Source: Sabethes cyaneus (lineage: Eukaryota > Arthropoda > Insecta > Diptera > Culicidae). Taken from it: a stretch of DNA of 64,000 nt. This document shows positions 23,363-33,799 of the stretch, one piece after another. Location of the stretch: assembly GCF_943734655.1 (NCBI RefSeq), contig NC_071354.1, positions 191,430,911-191,494,910 of the forward strand. The letters are read 5' to 3'. The number at the start of each line of letters is the position of its first letter. Position 1 is the stretch's first letter. The notes below the pieces were generated by a model. It had not been told where the DNA came from. It did not search any database and saw only the letters and a program-made list of their open reading frames with translations. Both the position numbers and the translations under genes were made by a program.

Positions 23363-24760
23363 CTAATATATACTAATTCTAAGTTTAAAAGTAGTTCTTG
23401 TCACATTATAGTCAAAACAGTCAAATACAACATTAAACTCATGACAACACACATCAATAGGATTATTCCTGGCAAATAAAGTACGGTGCATTGAAAGCCT
23501 ATAGAAGACCGCTCGTCGGGTACGCCCTGGCTGAACGTTGAGTCGAAGCTGTCCTAACATCTCCGGACTATCGACATTGTTTTGCAGGAGGTCGAAGATA
23601 AATAGTCATTGCAACATACTCCTCCTATTGGCCAAAGTGGGCAGACGTATTAGGGCGCAACGGTGCTCGTAGGGATGCAAACGGACTGATTCATTCCAAG
23701 GCAGCATTCGAAGAGCGTACCGGATGAAATTAGGCTGGATTCGTTCGATCTGGCTAATTTTAACTGCATTGTAGGGCGCCCATACAAGCACCCCATACTC
23801 AAGAATACTGCGTACAATCGAATAGTAGAGGGACTTTAGGCAGTAAACATCCTGGAACTACTGTGTATTCCATTTGATAAAGCCTAGTACAGCATAAGCT
23901 TTAGCAGTAGTAACTGCGACGTCAAATGCCCAAATCTTTCACGGTATCGACCCGGGTGATACTGGCTGTTTCCATCTTACGGAACGAAGTGATCTGTCTA
24001 TTTCTGCAAAATGAGATGACAATGCACATTCACCTCCATTCCATTCAGAGTGCACCAATTTAGTAACGAATCAATGTCAGATTTTAAGGCACAGTAATCA
24101 ACTCTCGAAGCTATTACACAGTAGAACTACAGGTCGTCGGTAAACATACACTTAGGGGATACAATTGTAGAGCACAAATCGTTCACAAAAAGGATAAATA
24201 GCAATAGGCCCATATGGCTTTCTTGGGGCAAACTTGATTGCATTGCAATGGAGGGGAACTGGCTCCATTTACACGCACAAACGCATTCCGACCGGTAAGA
24301 TATGACGATATCCAGCGTGTCAACCATACAGGAAATCCCATTCTGTCTAGCTTCGTTACTATTAACAGCTGTGGCACCCTATCAAAAGCTTTAGCAACAT
24401 CAACATAAATCGCATCGATTTGCTGTCGCTTTTCAAGCGCTCTCGTCAGTGCTGAAACATACGCCATCAAGTTTGTGATCGTCGAACGTTTTTTCACGAA
24501 CCCATGCTGCCATTCCGAGATAATATGATGAACCTTCGGGTAAAGCGAATCGTGAATAAGGCTTTCAAAAACCTTTGGTAAGCAATTAAGAATCGAGATA
24601 CCGCGGTAGTTCGTAACGTCATGGGTACTACCTGCTTTATGGACAGGTGTAATAGCAGCAGTCTTCCAAACACTCGGAAAAATTCCTTCCGTCATAGAAA
24701 GATTAAAAATAATAGTTGCAGGAATCGTTGTGACGAAATACTGGAAGTAAGTTTCACGCG
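23363..24760 (-). mobile_element. LINE relic, Jockey/CR1 group: RT plus C-terminal domain
   Basis: On the - strand, 24695-24183 encodes the fingers and palm: FPSVWKTAAITPVHKAGS, NYRGISILNCLPKVFE and DAIYVDVAKAFDRVPQLL. A shift follows into HMGLLLFILFVNDLCS with FTDDL in place of the usual YADDL (24325-24127). The C-terminal region (23791-23606) reads LVWAPYNAVKISQIERIQ. The tail to 23363 ends in a Cys/His-poor segment. At least three frameshifts or stops make it dead. A LINE type distinct from the RTE copies. Confidence 0.7.
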
Positions 24761-25064
24761 GATAATGATTGTGAATTGATGATGCAACTGTGGATCCACC
24801 TACTATGGACTAAGTTTAGAAAGCATCTTAAAAGCAGAAAACCTTTTTTGGGGAATACCAGTGCGGATTTCGAGACGGATGCTCGCACGACAGACCAATT
24901 GTTTACCTAACGATAAATTCTCGGTAAACTCCGGGAACTCAACTTACAGACTCACCATTTGTTTAGAGACTTCAAGGCGGCGTACGATTCAGTTAAACGA
25001 AACGGGTTGTGGCAGATTATGCTTGAACATGGTCTTACAACAACACTGATTAGGCTGATACGTG

Positions 25065-25570
25065 TAAGTGGGCACTGCCCACTTAGCTTCGAGGTACGAT
25101 GCTGGTCTAACAAGCCAGTCGTCGCATGTTCGAATCTCGGCTAGGCGGTGCTTACTTGATAGAGTCAGTAGGATCGTTACACCACTGACGAGCTGACACG
25201 ACACATAGAAGCAAATCCTTTAAAAACCATCGTCCTACACATTTTGCTTGCACACTAGCACCCTCTGTTATGCATGTTGCGGAGTAGCTTGCATTTGCAG
25301 GGTTTTGTACATTTGAATGGTTTTATACTGAAAACTCAAAGCAACACTTGCGCGCCGCGGTGTGGCCATGTTGCGAAATATGCTTCTTTGAAAAATGAGT
25401 GGTTTTTGATTGGACGATGGAATTATCGCGAGTGTCTCGTCTGTTTGTCTGTGGTTACACTAACCCGTAGTTTTCCTGTACTCTAAACAGCCGGCTGCGA
25501 AGTCTATCGATAAAGAAGGGTAATGTCTAATGACGGTTTAAGCCCACGACTTTGCTTTTTTACGTGTAAT
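25065..25570 (+). mobile_element. tRNA-derived SINE inserted in RTE copy B1 (itself carrying a MITE)
   Basis: Flanked by an 18-bp target duplication with one mismatch, TGATTAGGCTGATACGTG at 25047-25064 and TGATTAGGTTGATACGTG at 25571-25588. It contains a B-box-like TGTTCGAATCTCGGC (25128-25142) and a shared body (GGCGGTGCTT...GAGTCAGTAGGAT). The 3' part includes CTGTACTCTAAACAGC and TTTAAGCCCACGACTTTGC. Related copies are at 32.1, 39.7 and 54.5 kb. It begins with a 21-nt palindrome centred at 25075. Confidence 0.75.
25183..25453. mobile_element. MITE nested in the SINE, 271 bp
   Basis: The left end CACTGACGAGCTGACACGAC and the inverse of the right end CACAGACAAACAGACGAGAC match at 16 of the first 22 positions. 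It is flanked by direct repeats GTTACAC at 25176-25182 and 25454-25460 (8 bp if one mismatch is allowed). Removing it restores the SINE order seen in the 32.1-kb copy. Size, ends and 7-8-bp duplication suggest a hAT-like MITE. Confidence 0.7.
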
Positions 25571-26345
25571 TGATTAGGTTGATACGTGCAGTACGAAGAG
25601 CAGACGTGCAGAGAAGCGGTACCATCGAAACGAAATCTTTCATGCTACTGGGGTTCCAGAATGACATCGATATCATCGGTGTTAACAATAGACCTGTGGA
25701 AGAGGCGTACATGCATCTTAAGCAGGCTAATTAAAAAAAAAAAAAAAAAAAAAAAAGTTGTCAGGTTAGGGCTTATAATAAACTCTGCCAAAGCTAAGTG
25801 TATGGTGGATGGTCGAGTGCGTGGTAGCTCTTTGGGTGTTGAAACCACTAGAAACCACAGTGGTGATAGAGGGAGATACTTTTGATACTTTTGTAACATG
25901 TGACAACAACGTTAGCCGTAAAGTAAAAACGCAGATAGTGGCTGCCAACAGGGCCTTCGACGGATTACGTAGCCAGCTGAAGACCCTTAGCCTGCGACTC
26001 TATACGAAACTTGCGCTATATAAGATGCTAAGTCACCCGATAACACTCTACGGTCACGAAGAGTGGACGTTAAAGGAGAGCAAACTACGAGCTCTTGGCG
26101 TTTTTGAGCGTAAGATCTGGCGATCAATTCTTGGCTGCATATTAGAAGTAGGAATCACGAAATGTACCAAGTATGCATATACGCGGTATTGTGACGCGAC
26201 TAAAATACGGCAGGCTACAATGGGTTGGCCATGTAGCAAGGATGCCGGATTAGACCAGTGAAAACAACATTCCGCAGAAAACCCGACCGAGGCCGACGAC
26301 TTCGAGGCCGTTGAATGTGCGCGGTTCACGAGGACAGAGCCGGCG

Positions 26346-26859
26346 TTTAGGCCGGCAAACCCGTGCGGTAGAACGGAGCCCCGCGCTTCAGGGGGCCTCG
26401 CGATTGTTGATGACTAGAGAAAAAATTTAAAAATTCTAGTACAATCGATTCTATCCCTGGCTGTATACAGCACAATTAGCTGTTCAGAAAAATTTGCATG
26501 ATTTTTATTGTTTTTTCCCCTCCTTTATTGAAATGTAGAGTGTTGAGAAAAAGTCGATTAAATTAGGCCTCGTTGCTTTGGAATATGTCGTTACATAATG
26601 TGCCAAACGATTCCGCTCTGCTTACACGCCGATTGTTTACAGAGGATTCGTTCAAATGAGCACTTAACTTTTTTGAACCAATAAAATCTCCAGATTTGGG
26701 TGGTATTCTGCCCGTTTCCTTACAGAAAATAGACAGCATTATAGTGTTCAAGCTTATCAACATTTTTCGAGCCAATTTCACTTTGGGACATATCCTGGAG
26801 AATTAACGCAAAAGGCTGGTCTTAAAGCCTAAGTTTGACATCACCGCTACTCAATTTGA
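26346..26859. other. No gene seen
   Basis: Short AT-rich stretch between LINE relics. A 72-codon - strand frame at 26563-26781 shows no family features and is not called. Confidence 0.4.
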
Positions 26860-27200
26860 TAGAGGAAATCGTGGATAACTATAAGAAATGGCACTTTGGG
26901 TTTTCCGTGATATTGAAGGCGCTTTTGGTAACGTGTTATTCGCTTCATATTTTACGGCTATCTTTCAAAACGGAATCAAGTAGCGAAATCACAGCCCCAT
27001 TGGGAGATACATCGCTTAACATTTTCGGCGTTGAAAGGAAGTCCACAAGGAGCTCTCGCACCCTTGGCCTTGTGGCCGAGGCATTCCTCTACAAGCAACA
27101 CCTCTTGGTTACGAGACTATCACTTATGCCGAGGACGTAGTACTTATCGTCAGAGAAAAGTGAGCTACGCACAATCAGGGGACTCCGCTCTTTATCATTT
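26860..27200 (+). mobile_element. LINE relic (R1/Jockey-type RT)
   Basis: Reading across frames, FRDIEGAFGNVLF (about 26901-26940) matches the RT motif A of R1/LOA-type LINEs. GSPQGALAPLAL (about 27037-27072) matches motif B, followed by a degraded motif C (ACTTATGCCGAGGACGTAGT, about 27121-27140). The frames do not join. Confidence 0.55.
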
Positions 27201-27403
27201 AAAGAATATCGAATGATACCGACACCTTCTGCTTTTGTGAATTTGCGTTTGAAAGTACAACGCAACTGCTCTGTAATTGTGGGCTCTTGCTTTAGCTAGG
27301 CATAAGTTCTTCGAAAATTTCCTTCTTACTCAATACCGAGAATAGAACCCAAATCCCAAAAAGTCATTGATTTCATCATATAATACCGAATCACTCTACA
27401 GGA

Positions 27404-27540
27404 TTACAACCATTTAGCTCAACTTCATCAATGGGTATGAGCAATCCGGAAGCTGTGTACAGCAATCGAAGCCCGCCTCAAAAGACGATAATTAAGACTG
27501 TCACAGTAGCCATTCAACCGAATGCCCTTCTGGCATACAA
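27404..27540 (+). repeat. Dispersed repeat related to 41.9 kb and to the 4.7-kb hairpin
   Basis: 27404-27470 (ending with CAGCAATCGAAG) resembles 41876-41950 (CATGAGCAGTCC, CAGCAATCGAAG). Its right part, CAAAAGACGATAATTAAGAC plus TGTCACAG, matches the inverse of the 4705-4738 hairpin arm. Confidence 0.5.
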
Positions 27541-27554
27541 GTAAGGGCCACGCT

Positions 27555-27738
27555 TCTTCATTTGCACAGGGCCTCGCGCGCTGTAACACCGGCTCTGCAC
27601 GAGGATACTAGAACAGCCAATGTGGGAAGCGATTGGAGGATGACAGCCCAAGACCGATAAGGCTTGAAGAGGATCCTAAATTTGGCACTGATTCGATAAT
27701 CGGCTTATCACCGAAAAACGCAAGTAAGTAAGTAATAT
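27555..27738 (+). mobile_element. RTE-B 3' end fragment
   Basis: Similar to the inverse of the B2 3' end: CACGAGGATACTAGAACAGC, GACAGCCCAAGACCG and GATTCGATAATCGGC, then a tail CGCAAGTAAGTAAGTAA. It is extremely 5'-truncated. Confidence 0.65.
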
Positions 27739-27892
27739 TGCATTAAAAACAGCCTTAAGCAAAAGTACGAACTACATTTAATTTGATATCCAAAAATTAG
27801 GCTCTAAACTAAAAAGTATACGAATTGCCATTATAAAGCCATTATAAAACAAAGCGAATGCCAAAAAGTTGTTTCATTGTATCTAGGATATA

Positions 27893-28130
27893 TACATTCA
27901 AGTCGCTTTTTACGCGCAGGATACGTCGAAATTTCGCGTAAAAAAAACTTTGTGGATTTCAACACTACGCGAAAAAATAGTCGTTTTGAGCACATCCGCG
28001 TAAATTCCGAAAACCGCGTAAAAAAAACCGCGTAAATTCCGAAAACCGCGTAGAAAAAACCGCGTTAATTCCGAAAACCGCGTAAAAATAGTCGCGTAAA
28101 AAAACCGCGTATAAAAAAAACCGCGTAAAG
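27893..28130 (+). repeat. Tandem CGCGTAAA array after a TIR-like end
   Basis: Starts TACATTCAAGTCGCTTTTTA. Repeated units CCGCGTAAATTCCGAAAA and CCGCGTAAAAAAAA follow to about 28130. Same architecture as 3299-3478. It could be the subterminal region of a pogo/Tigger-like transposon; no other end was found. Confidence 0.6.
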
Positions 28131-31100
28131 TAAAGTAAAAAGATTCATTATCAAGAATATTTTTTTGTATCTAAAAAAACGAAAGCTATTTTTTTATCAT
28201 TTCAATTCTAATATAGCTTAGAACTCTTTCAATTATTTTCAGATAACATGCATCTTGCATATGCAACACACACGTATATACATTTGAATATATTAGTATT
28301 TTCGCTTTGTTGAAACCAACAAAGAAAATACTGCTTGTGTGGGTCAATGTTCTCGACCCTCCTAAATAATTATTAAATTTTGCTGCTATCATCATTAGCA
28401 GTAATACATAAAAAGTAAATCCCCTGGATTGCCTCAGAAGTACGTACCTATTTTGAAATATCTACCCTGGAAGCAATGTCAATCCGACCAAGCATGGAAA
28501 GTTCATTTCGTAAAGTGCTGCCGGCTATGCTATTCGAAGTCTTTTTGCCGTCTTCAGTCTGGCATTCATACGAACATCAACCACATCCTCATACACGCAG
28601 GCCAATTGAACTTCGTGCCCTGGCTTTGATGAAGCGCTCAAACATTTCCGTTTGTTCTACTGGTAACGACGTGTATATGCAGGGTCCATAGCCCATCCCG
28701 GGATTGAGTGTTGTACACTCTTTGAGAAACATTTATTTTTCATTACGTGAGGTAGATTGTCTTGTCTTGGGATGCCCATCGGCAACGGGAAAGATTGATG
28801 GAATCGGGTTGCTCCTCCGGCAGGAAATTTAATGCACGTGGGACATCTTTTCTCTGCTTCGTTTCTACGGAGGACGTAGTCGGTCGTTGTTGGTGGACAG
28901 GAAAATATGCCTCGGTAAAGTTTCAGTGCTAACCGGTATGCTTAACATTGAATACTTTTCACGCTCGGTACACCACAGCTTGAGGCATCTGGTGATGGAT
29001 GAATATGTAAATGATTGCCAGAGGTGTTTCGTTGAGCTGCCATTTGAACAGCGAGGGATAAGCCCTTCCTCACTGTTGTTGGTCAAGCCCAGGTATGTGC
29101 GGAAGTGGAGAATTAAAGCCGCTGTGCGAAACATGCGGCAAACCACTGACACATGTTTAGTCACGCGTTTTACTAATTTCAATCGCATTATTGCACTCCA
29201 GTTAGATACCACAACAAAGGGAAATCATGACTCACACCTTTGTGATTGAAGCGATTTTCCAGAGGGGTAATTAAAGGAAGATTAAGTTCCTGTGGTTTTC
29301 CGGTAGCCTCATAAAGTTCAGTGAATATTTTAAGTGACAGAATATTTTCTTCACATACTCTACATTTCTGATACCAGTTATTTGAGATCAACTTTTTTTG
29401 GTTCGCTCGGAAATCTCAAATTCGAGAGAGAAGAATCACTCATTCGAAAGCAGTACGATTTCGTCCCCATAACACACAGGCAACGCTTCGATAAAGTGCT
29501 AAAACCATTACATCACGCTCGATTCCACCAAAGCACTGATGTGTTTGTGGATATTGGCAGCCATCAAATAAGCTGCTTCCTGATTTTTCATCAAATCCAC
29601 GCTGTTTCTCCACTTATTCGTCTGCATGCTGTACAAAGGCACTTCTTGCCGGGTGATTGTGAACGGCGATGCCGGCCGCAATGTTGGTATGAATAGCTGG
29701 ACAATGAGCAACAGTTTCCTGCATCGTGCTCCTCACTGGCCTTGCTACCCTGGCCCTGGCCTGCGGGTTCCGATCCAAAGCACGACTCATTGCACACCCG
29801 ACCGACATGTGTCGCAGATTTCCGTCGGTGATTTATATGAGCACGTTCGGCCAAAGTATGTGAAAGTCTTCAAAAACTACGAGGAGGAGCAGACGGTCAT
29901 ACCTGGGTGGAAACCGGACGGGCAGATCCTCATGGGAAAGTTGGACCTGGACCCAACCGAACGTGACTAATCAATCCGAACAAGGAAGTGGAACGAGCGA
30001 TTTATGCTATGCTTTTTCTCTCTTGATAAGAACCATACTTCATGCAACTTCGGATGCTGAGCCAGAAATACACGAATGCAGTCGCTACTGCTGGCAAAAG
30101 TAGGCGGAGAAGGAAAAAAGCAGTTAAAACTATTGCGAAGTGTTGACGGAAAGCTTTCAAAAGATTAGTTTATGTTGTTGTAGCTGTAGGGACGTGCGGA
30201 GAAGTACGTTTAGGTTGCAAAGAAAAGTGAGTGCACTCAGTTAGAAGTTGGGTGGGAAAAATGAAGCTCAGCTCGGTACAAATATGATGCTTAATACTAG
30301 TGAACTTATTATTTTTTACCAATATGTTGCGTATCAGAAAAGAAAACATGATTTTGTCGCGTAGGAACATTGACGTTGCGTTGCCTGCTTCACCAACTAG
30401 ACGCTATAGTTTTGCTTCGAGAACCAACTCGTTTTCATATAGTTTTTGTCTTACACAAAAAGAAAAGATTTTCACTTTTGACTATGAAAGAGTTAAACTG
30501 CGACCGTTTGTCAATTTTTTGTCGCATTTACTCAATTTTAATTCTCTAAAAAACATTTTTGCTAAACAGTAATTTATAAAACTTGTTCATGTTCTTGTCA
30601 GCTTGGTGTGCATAGCTTTGGAAGAGGTCAACATCACTCACCTAAACTCACTTAAACCCACACTAACAACAGATCACTTATTTTTGAAGCTTGATTCTTT
30701 CGAGACAATAAGCATTGGACTATCATTGTTTTTTTTTCCACAAAGATCCATGTTCGGACGTGACTGCGGTGTCAATCCGACGAAGTTTAGTCTATATCTG
30801 CTTAATCCTGACAATTACGAAAGCGATGGCCGTTAATTGAGATTTATGATATTTTCGTTACTACTTGCTTTTTTTCTTAATTTCTCGTCGACTTACAACG
30901 AAACTGCCGTGAAATTAAATATTTTAAAGGAAACTTCGATGGTTATTCGAGCATAATATTTATGCGTTTTCTGCGAATATTTCTGAAAGGCTGGGACTTT
31001 TTACGTAACATACCAAAATCCAACTTTTCTTGATATTTTGGTAATGCAAAGGTGCCGCATGGTGTTTTTCTTACCTAGAAGAATATTCGAGGCGAAGAAA

Positions 31101-31355
31101 AACGACCCTCGTAAAACTAATGTAGGTAATAAAAGTTTTGCTTCCTCAGGGCAAAATATTGAATGTTAGTTTTATTTATTTTTTAAACGTTTCGGCGGAA
31201 TCATAGCCATTTAATGCTATGCTTAGTTCTGGATTTTTTCATATCCAATTTTCTATTTTTCTAAGAAATTAATCAATATTTGTGCAGTCTTTTGAGCAGA
31301 AATTTTCTGTGATTTTCGTATTGTCAGTTTCACCGTTTACAAGCCGATGTTTACC
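28131..31355. other. Mostly empty stretch with unassigned frames
   Basis: No host gene recognised. A + strand frame at 28887-29249 has a segment (KPRYVRKWRIKAAVRNMRQT) faintly like the zinc-binding linker before BEL/Pao integrases, too weak to call. 29821-29970 is listed separately. 30000-31355 is AT-rich with no signal. Confidence 0.35.
29821..29970 (+). other. Unrecognised open frame ending at TAA, possible terminal exon
   Basis: After a possible acceptor (GTGTCGCAG|ATTTCCGTC) the + strand frame encodes ~49 residues, including DLYEHVRPKYVKVFKNYEEE and PDGQILMGKLDLDPTERD, then stops. The charged, non-repetitive composition is more protein-like than the surrounding frames, but no family is recognised and no partner exon was found. 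Confidence 0.25.
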
Positions 31356-32074
31356 TGAAGTGACCAGATTTTTTTTGAATGAATGCGGGACATATTGGAT
31401 GGCTTATTTGCTAAATCGGTTTGGTAGTAAAGATGGGATCATTTAGAAATTGGGCACTACATTTTGGCGATAGCGGCGCTCCCAGCGGCCGTGGATGCTA
31501 GTTTTTGGTAGCGTTGTGTTAATTGTAAACAGTTCAGTATATTTTTTTCGCAGTTTAAAGGTAGCATGGTTTCGAGATGCTCATCAAGCAGGAGGAGAAA
31601 CGAAAGTAATTGTGTGCAGTCACCTACAGAATCCATCAGTGTCGGCTCGGGAGCTGGCGGGACTGTCGGATTATCCTAAAAGACCTGTGGTGTGAGTAAT
31701 TGAAGGGTACAAGGAAACTCTCAGGGCTGTCCGTAAGGCGCAGGTCAGACATTGGACCTGAACGATCGTCAACTGCGGTTGAGAGTCATTCGGAAAGTCA
31801 AAGTTGATCTCAGCTTCACGGATTGTGCTTTGGCGAAAAAAAACTGAATACTGTACGGCGAATCCGTCTCGGAATGGCTACAAGTGTTACCGAGCAAGTG
31901 TGGAATCCAACAGAAGCCTCAAACAACAAACAAAGGTTAGAATCCAGTCTCGTGGGCTGTGCGGCCGGGTGGAGACGAAACGCGATGCAAGTGTCTGACT
32001 CGATGATGAATAAGCTTCAGAGAAGGTCGATATCAGCCAAACCCGGGGGTTAAATTCTTCAGGCTCTAGCTCGC

Positions 32075-32235
32075 GGTAGCCTCCCAGCTGGTTTTGAGGT
32101 ATGGCGCTGGTCAGTCGTCATATGTTCGAATCTCGGCTGTGAGAGACTGTTAGAGTCAATAGGTTCGTAGCAACTAGCCCTGCAATTGTCCTGTACTCTA
32201 ACAGCACGGAGTGTAGCACCTAGGCTTTGGTTTGC
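32075..32235 (+). mobile_element. tRNA-derived SINE copy in the transposase relic
   Basis: Contains GGCGCTGGTCAGTCGTCATA and TGTTCGAATCTCGGC (B-box-like), then TTAGAGTCAATAGG and TCCTGTACTCTAACAGC. All are in the same order as the copy at 25.1 kb but without its MITE. The 3' end is shorter. Confidence 0.65.
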
Positions 32236-32288
32236 TTTGCTCTGGCTCGCGGTTGGGTTTGCAACTGATTCGCGATTGGTTTTGAAGA

Positions 32289-32601
32289 TCCCAGGTAACC
32301 AATAAACATTAAAATAAGCAGTAAATCAGTCGTTTATTAGCATCCTTGGCGTTTAAAACTGCAGGCTGTTGTTTATCAGCTTTTTGACTGCATAACTGTT
32401 GCAAATTGGCATCCAAAATTCTATTTAAATTCTTCTTGTTGGTAACTAGCTGCAAATAAGCATTGTCAGCACTATAAGAGGGCTAGCAGTAAAGTAGCCG
32501 CATATTTTGCCAAAATAGCATTTAAGTAGCATTTAAGGCAACTTAAATGCTTATTGGCTTACTTTTAAATTGCATTGGAAATGCTTATTGGTTACCTGGG
32601 A
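32289..32601. mobile_element. MITE, 313 bp, between the two halves of the transposase relic
   Basis: Left end TCCCAGGTAACCAATAAACA (32289); inverse of the right end TCCCAGGTAACCAATAAGCA (ending 32601), a match of 19 of 20. Interior is AT-rich with reiterated GCATTTAAGTAGC-like words and no coding. Similar ends (ACCCAAGTAACCAGTGAGCA) start at 42381. Confidence 0.8.
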
Positions 32602-33145
32602 TGGCTTCGTGATGAAAGGTCATGACTTGTCAAGGGATCTGTTTCATTGGCATCCGTATGAAAACCAGTGCTTTGGCACGGATAAGAATTCGAAGATACA
32701 CAGGGGTAGGTGCCTCACCAGGCGGATTTTGCCCTTCATTAAGTTCCATGACAGCCTGCCGCAGTTTCAGCATTCATGCTACAATGGACAATGGAATTCA
32801 GTTTATCTCAAAAGAGCTGAGCGCACCAAATTGTCCCCAGGTTCGTCCAGTATTGAAATACTAGGGGATAATGAAGCGTAAGCTGCAGATGAAGAGAACA
32901 GTCACCAATGACATTGGTCAGATGAGAAGTTCGAGGTACCGGCTGGCACCGACACCGGCTCACGAGCGGTGTCAGCAGTAGGTTTTATCACGCAATGTAA
33001 CATAATTTCCTATGTTTCATCCTTAAAAACTGTTTCGATTAAAAAGTTATTCAATGCGGGACACTTTCCGGGACGCTTAGTAATCCGGGACAAGCCATCC
33101 AAATCCGAGACAGTCCCGCGTAATCCGGAACGTCTGGTCAGCCTA

Positions 33146-33799
33146 TATTTACCTCTAGGGTACACCGTTTCATTTGGAATGAGGAATGTGATAATAACGA
33201 CATATGTCCATTTTCCATTGTCGATGATCACCTGCCATGGTTGTTACCTGCCACCAGGAGAGATTCACATGAACAGTCTGTATATCGTTTGGCTAGGCCC
33301 CATGATCCAACCGAGTGCCTTCCTGCAGATTTCTTTTACTCCTCTCCTCAAGGTATGTCCGATCAATTTCCATCTAGCTCCAGAATGTCTGCTTTTATCA
33401 GGGGTAAGTTACGTCGGCGATGGAGTGCCGAATTAAAGATCCAAGAGTGGGGCACCCAAGCTCGAAGGATGTATCGATGCGTACTACATCTCGAATGCAT
33501 ACAACAGTGTTTCCCAATCTTAAACATTCCGAGGACCTGCAATGGTACCTGTCGGCTTCCCGACAATCTATATCAGTTTTGGTACCATCATCCGGCGTGC
33601 TGTGAAATTGGAGAGACCCGCTTTGTTTTTGTGGCATTGTCTATGAAACCTGCTGAGACTGTTGGGTGAGCGATAGAATGTCATGACCTAAGTCGGGGCC
33701 ATTTACTTGTTCCATTGTCAAACGGTTCTCGGGTGATCCACAATTTGGTTTACAATCGATGGTTCTAATCAATATCTAGTCCATAACTCCTGTAAACAG
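33146..33799. other. No gene seen
   Basis: Overlapping frames on both strands at 33220-33670 are long because the region is locally GC-rich. None shows a family motif. Confidence 0.35.

Larger units (their letters stand above)
24843..26345 (+). mobile_element. RTE-B fragment B1, split by a SINE
   Basis: 5'-truncated copy of the second RTE subfamily. The + strand frame carries FRDFKAAYDSVKRNGLWQIM (24957-25016), then breaks at the SINE insertion (25065-25570). It resumes with a degraded NDIDIIGVN (25657-25683) and later EEWTLKESKLRALGVFERKI. A run of 23 A at 25735-25757 replaces part of the coding. The RT B motif (RQGDxLS) is missing. It ends near 26345 without a clear tail. Confidence 0.75.
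31560..32985 (+). pseudogene. Dead Tc1/mariner-superfamily (ITmD37-like) transposase
   Basis: The first part (to about 32045) encodes the paired-type helix-turn-helix region: LQNPSVSARELAGLSDYPK, VIEGYKETLRAVRKAQ and RRIRLGMATSV, then the first catalytic block (RVETKRDASV, followed by a degraded DDE). The second part (32602-32985) continues with RRILPFIKFHD, KELSAPNCPQVRP and LQMKRTVTNDIGQMRS, the C-terminal half of the DDE/D core. The halves are separated by a SINE and a MITE. There are multiple stops and shifts. Family placement follows motif order and spacing; the exact D37D or D37E class is not certain. Confidence 0.75.
31356..33145. mobile_element. hAT-type element (non-autonomous) holding a Tc1-like relic
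   Basis: The right end, read inward, is TAGGCTGACCAGACGTTCCG. The left end TGAAGTGACCAGATTTTTTT matches it from TGACCAG onward, and both then share GCGGGAC and GGATGGCTT blocks. Near-identical 8-bp flanks TGTTTACC (31348-31355) and TATTTACC (33146-33153) look like a hAT target duplication with one mismatch. Length is 1790 bp. No hAT transposase is present; the interior is a different, later or captured element. Confidence 0.6.

Noticed and set aside
32570..32881. Independent host gene
   Set aside because: The reading fits the second half of the Tc1-like transposase relic that starts at 31560.
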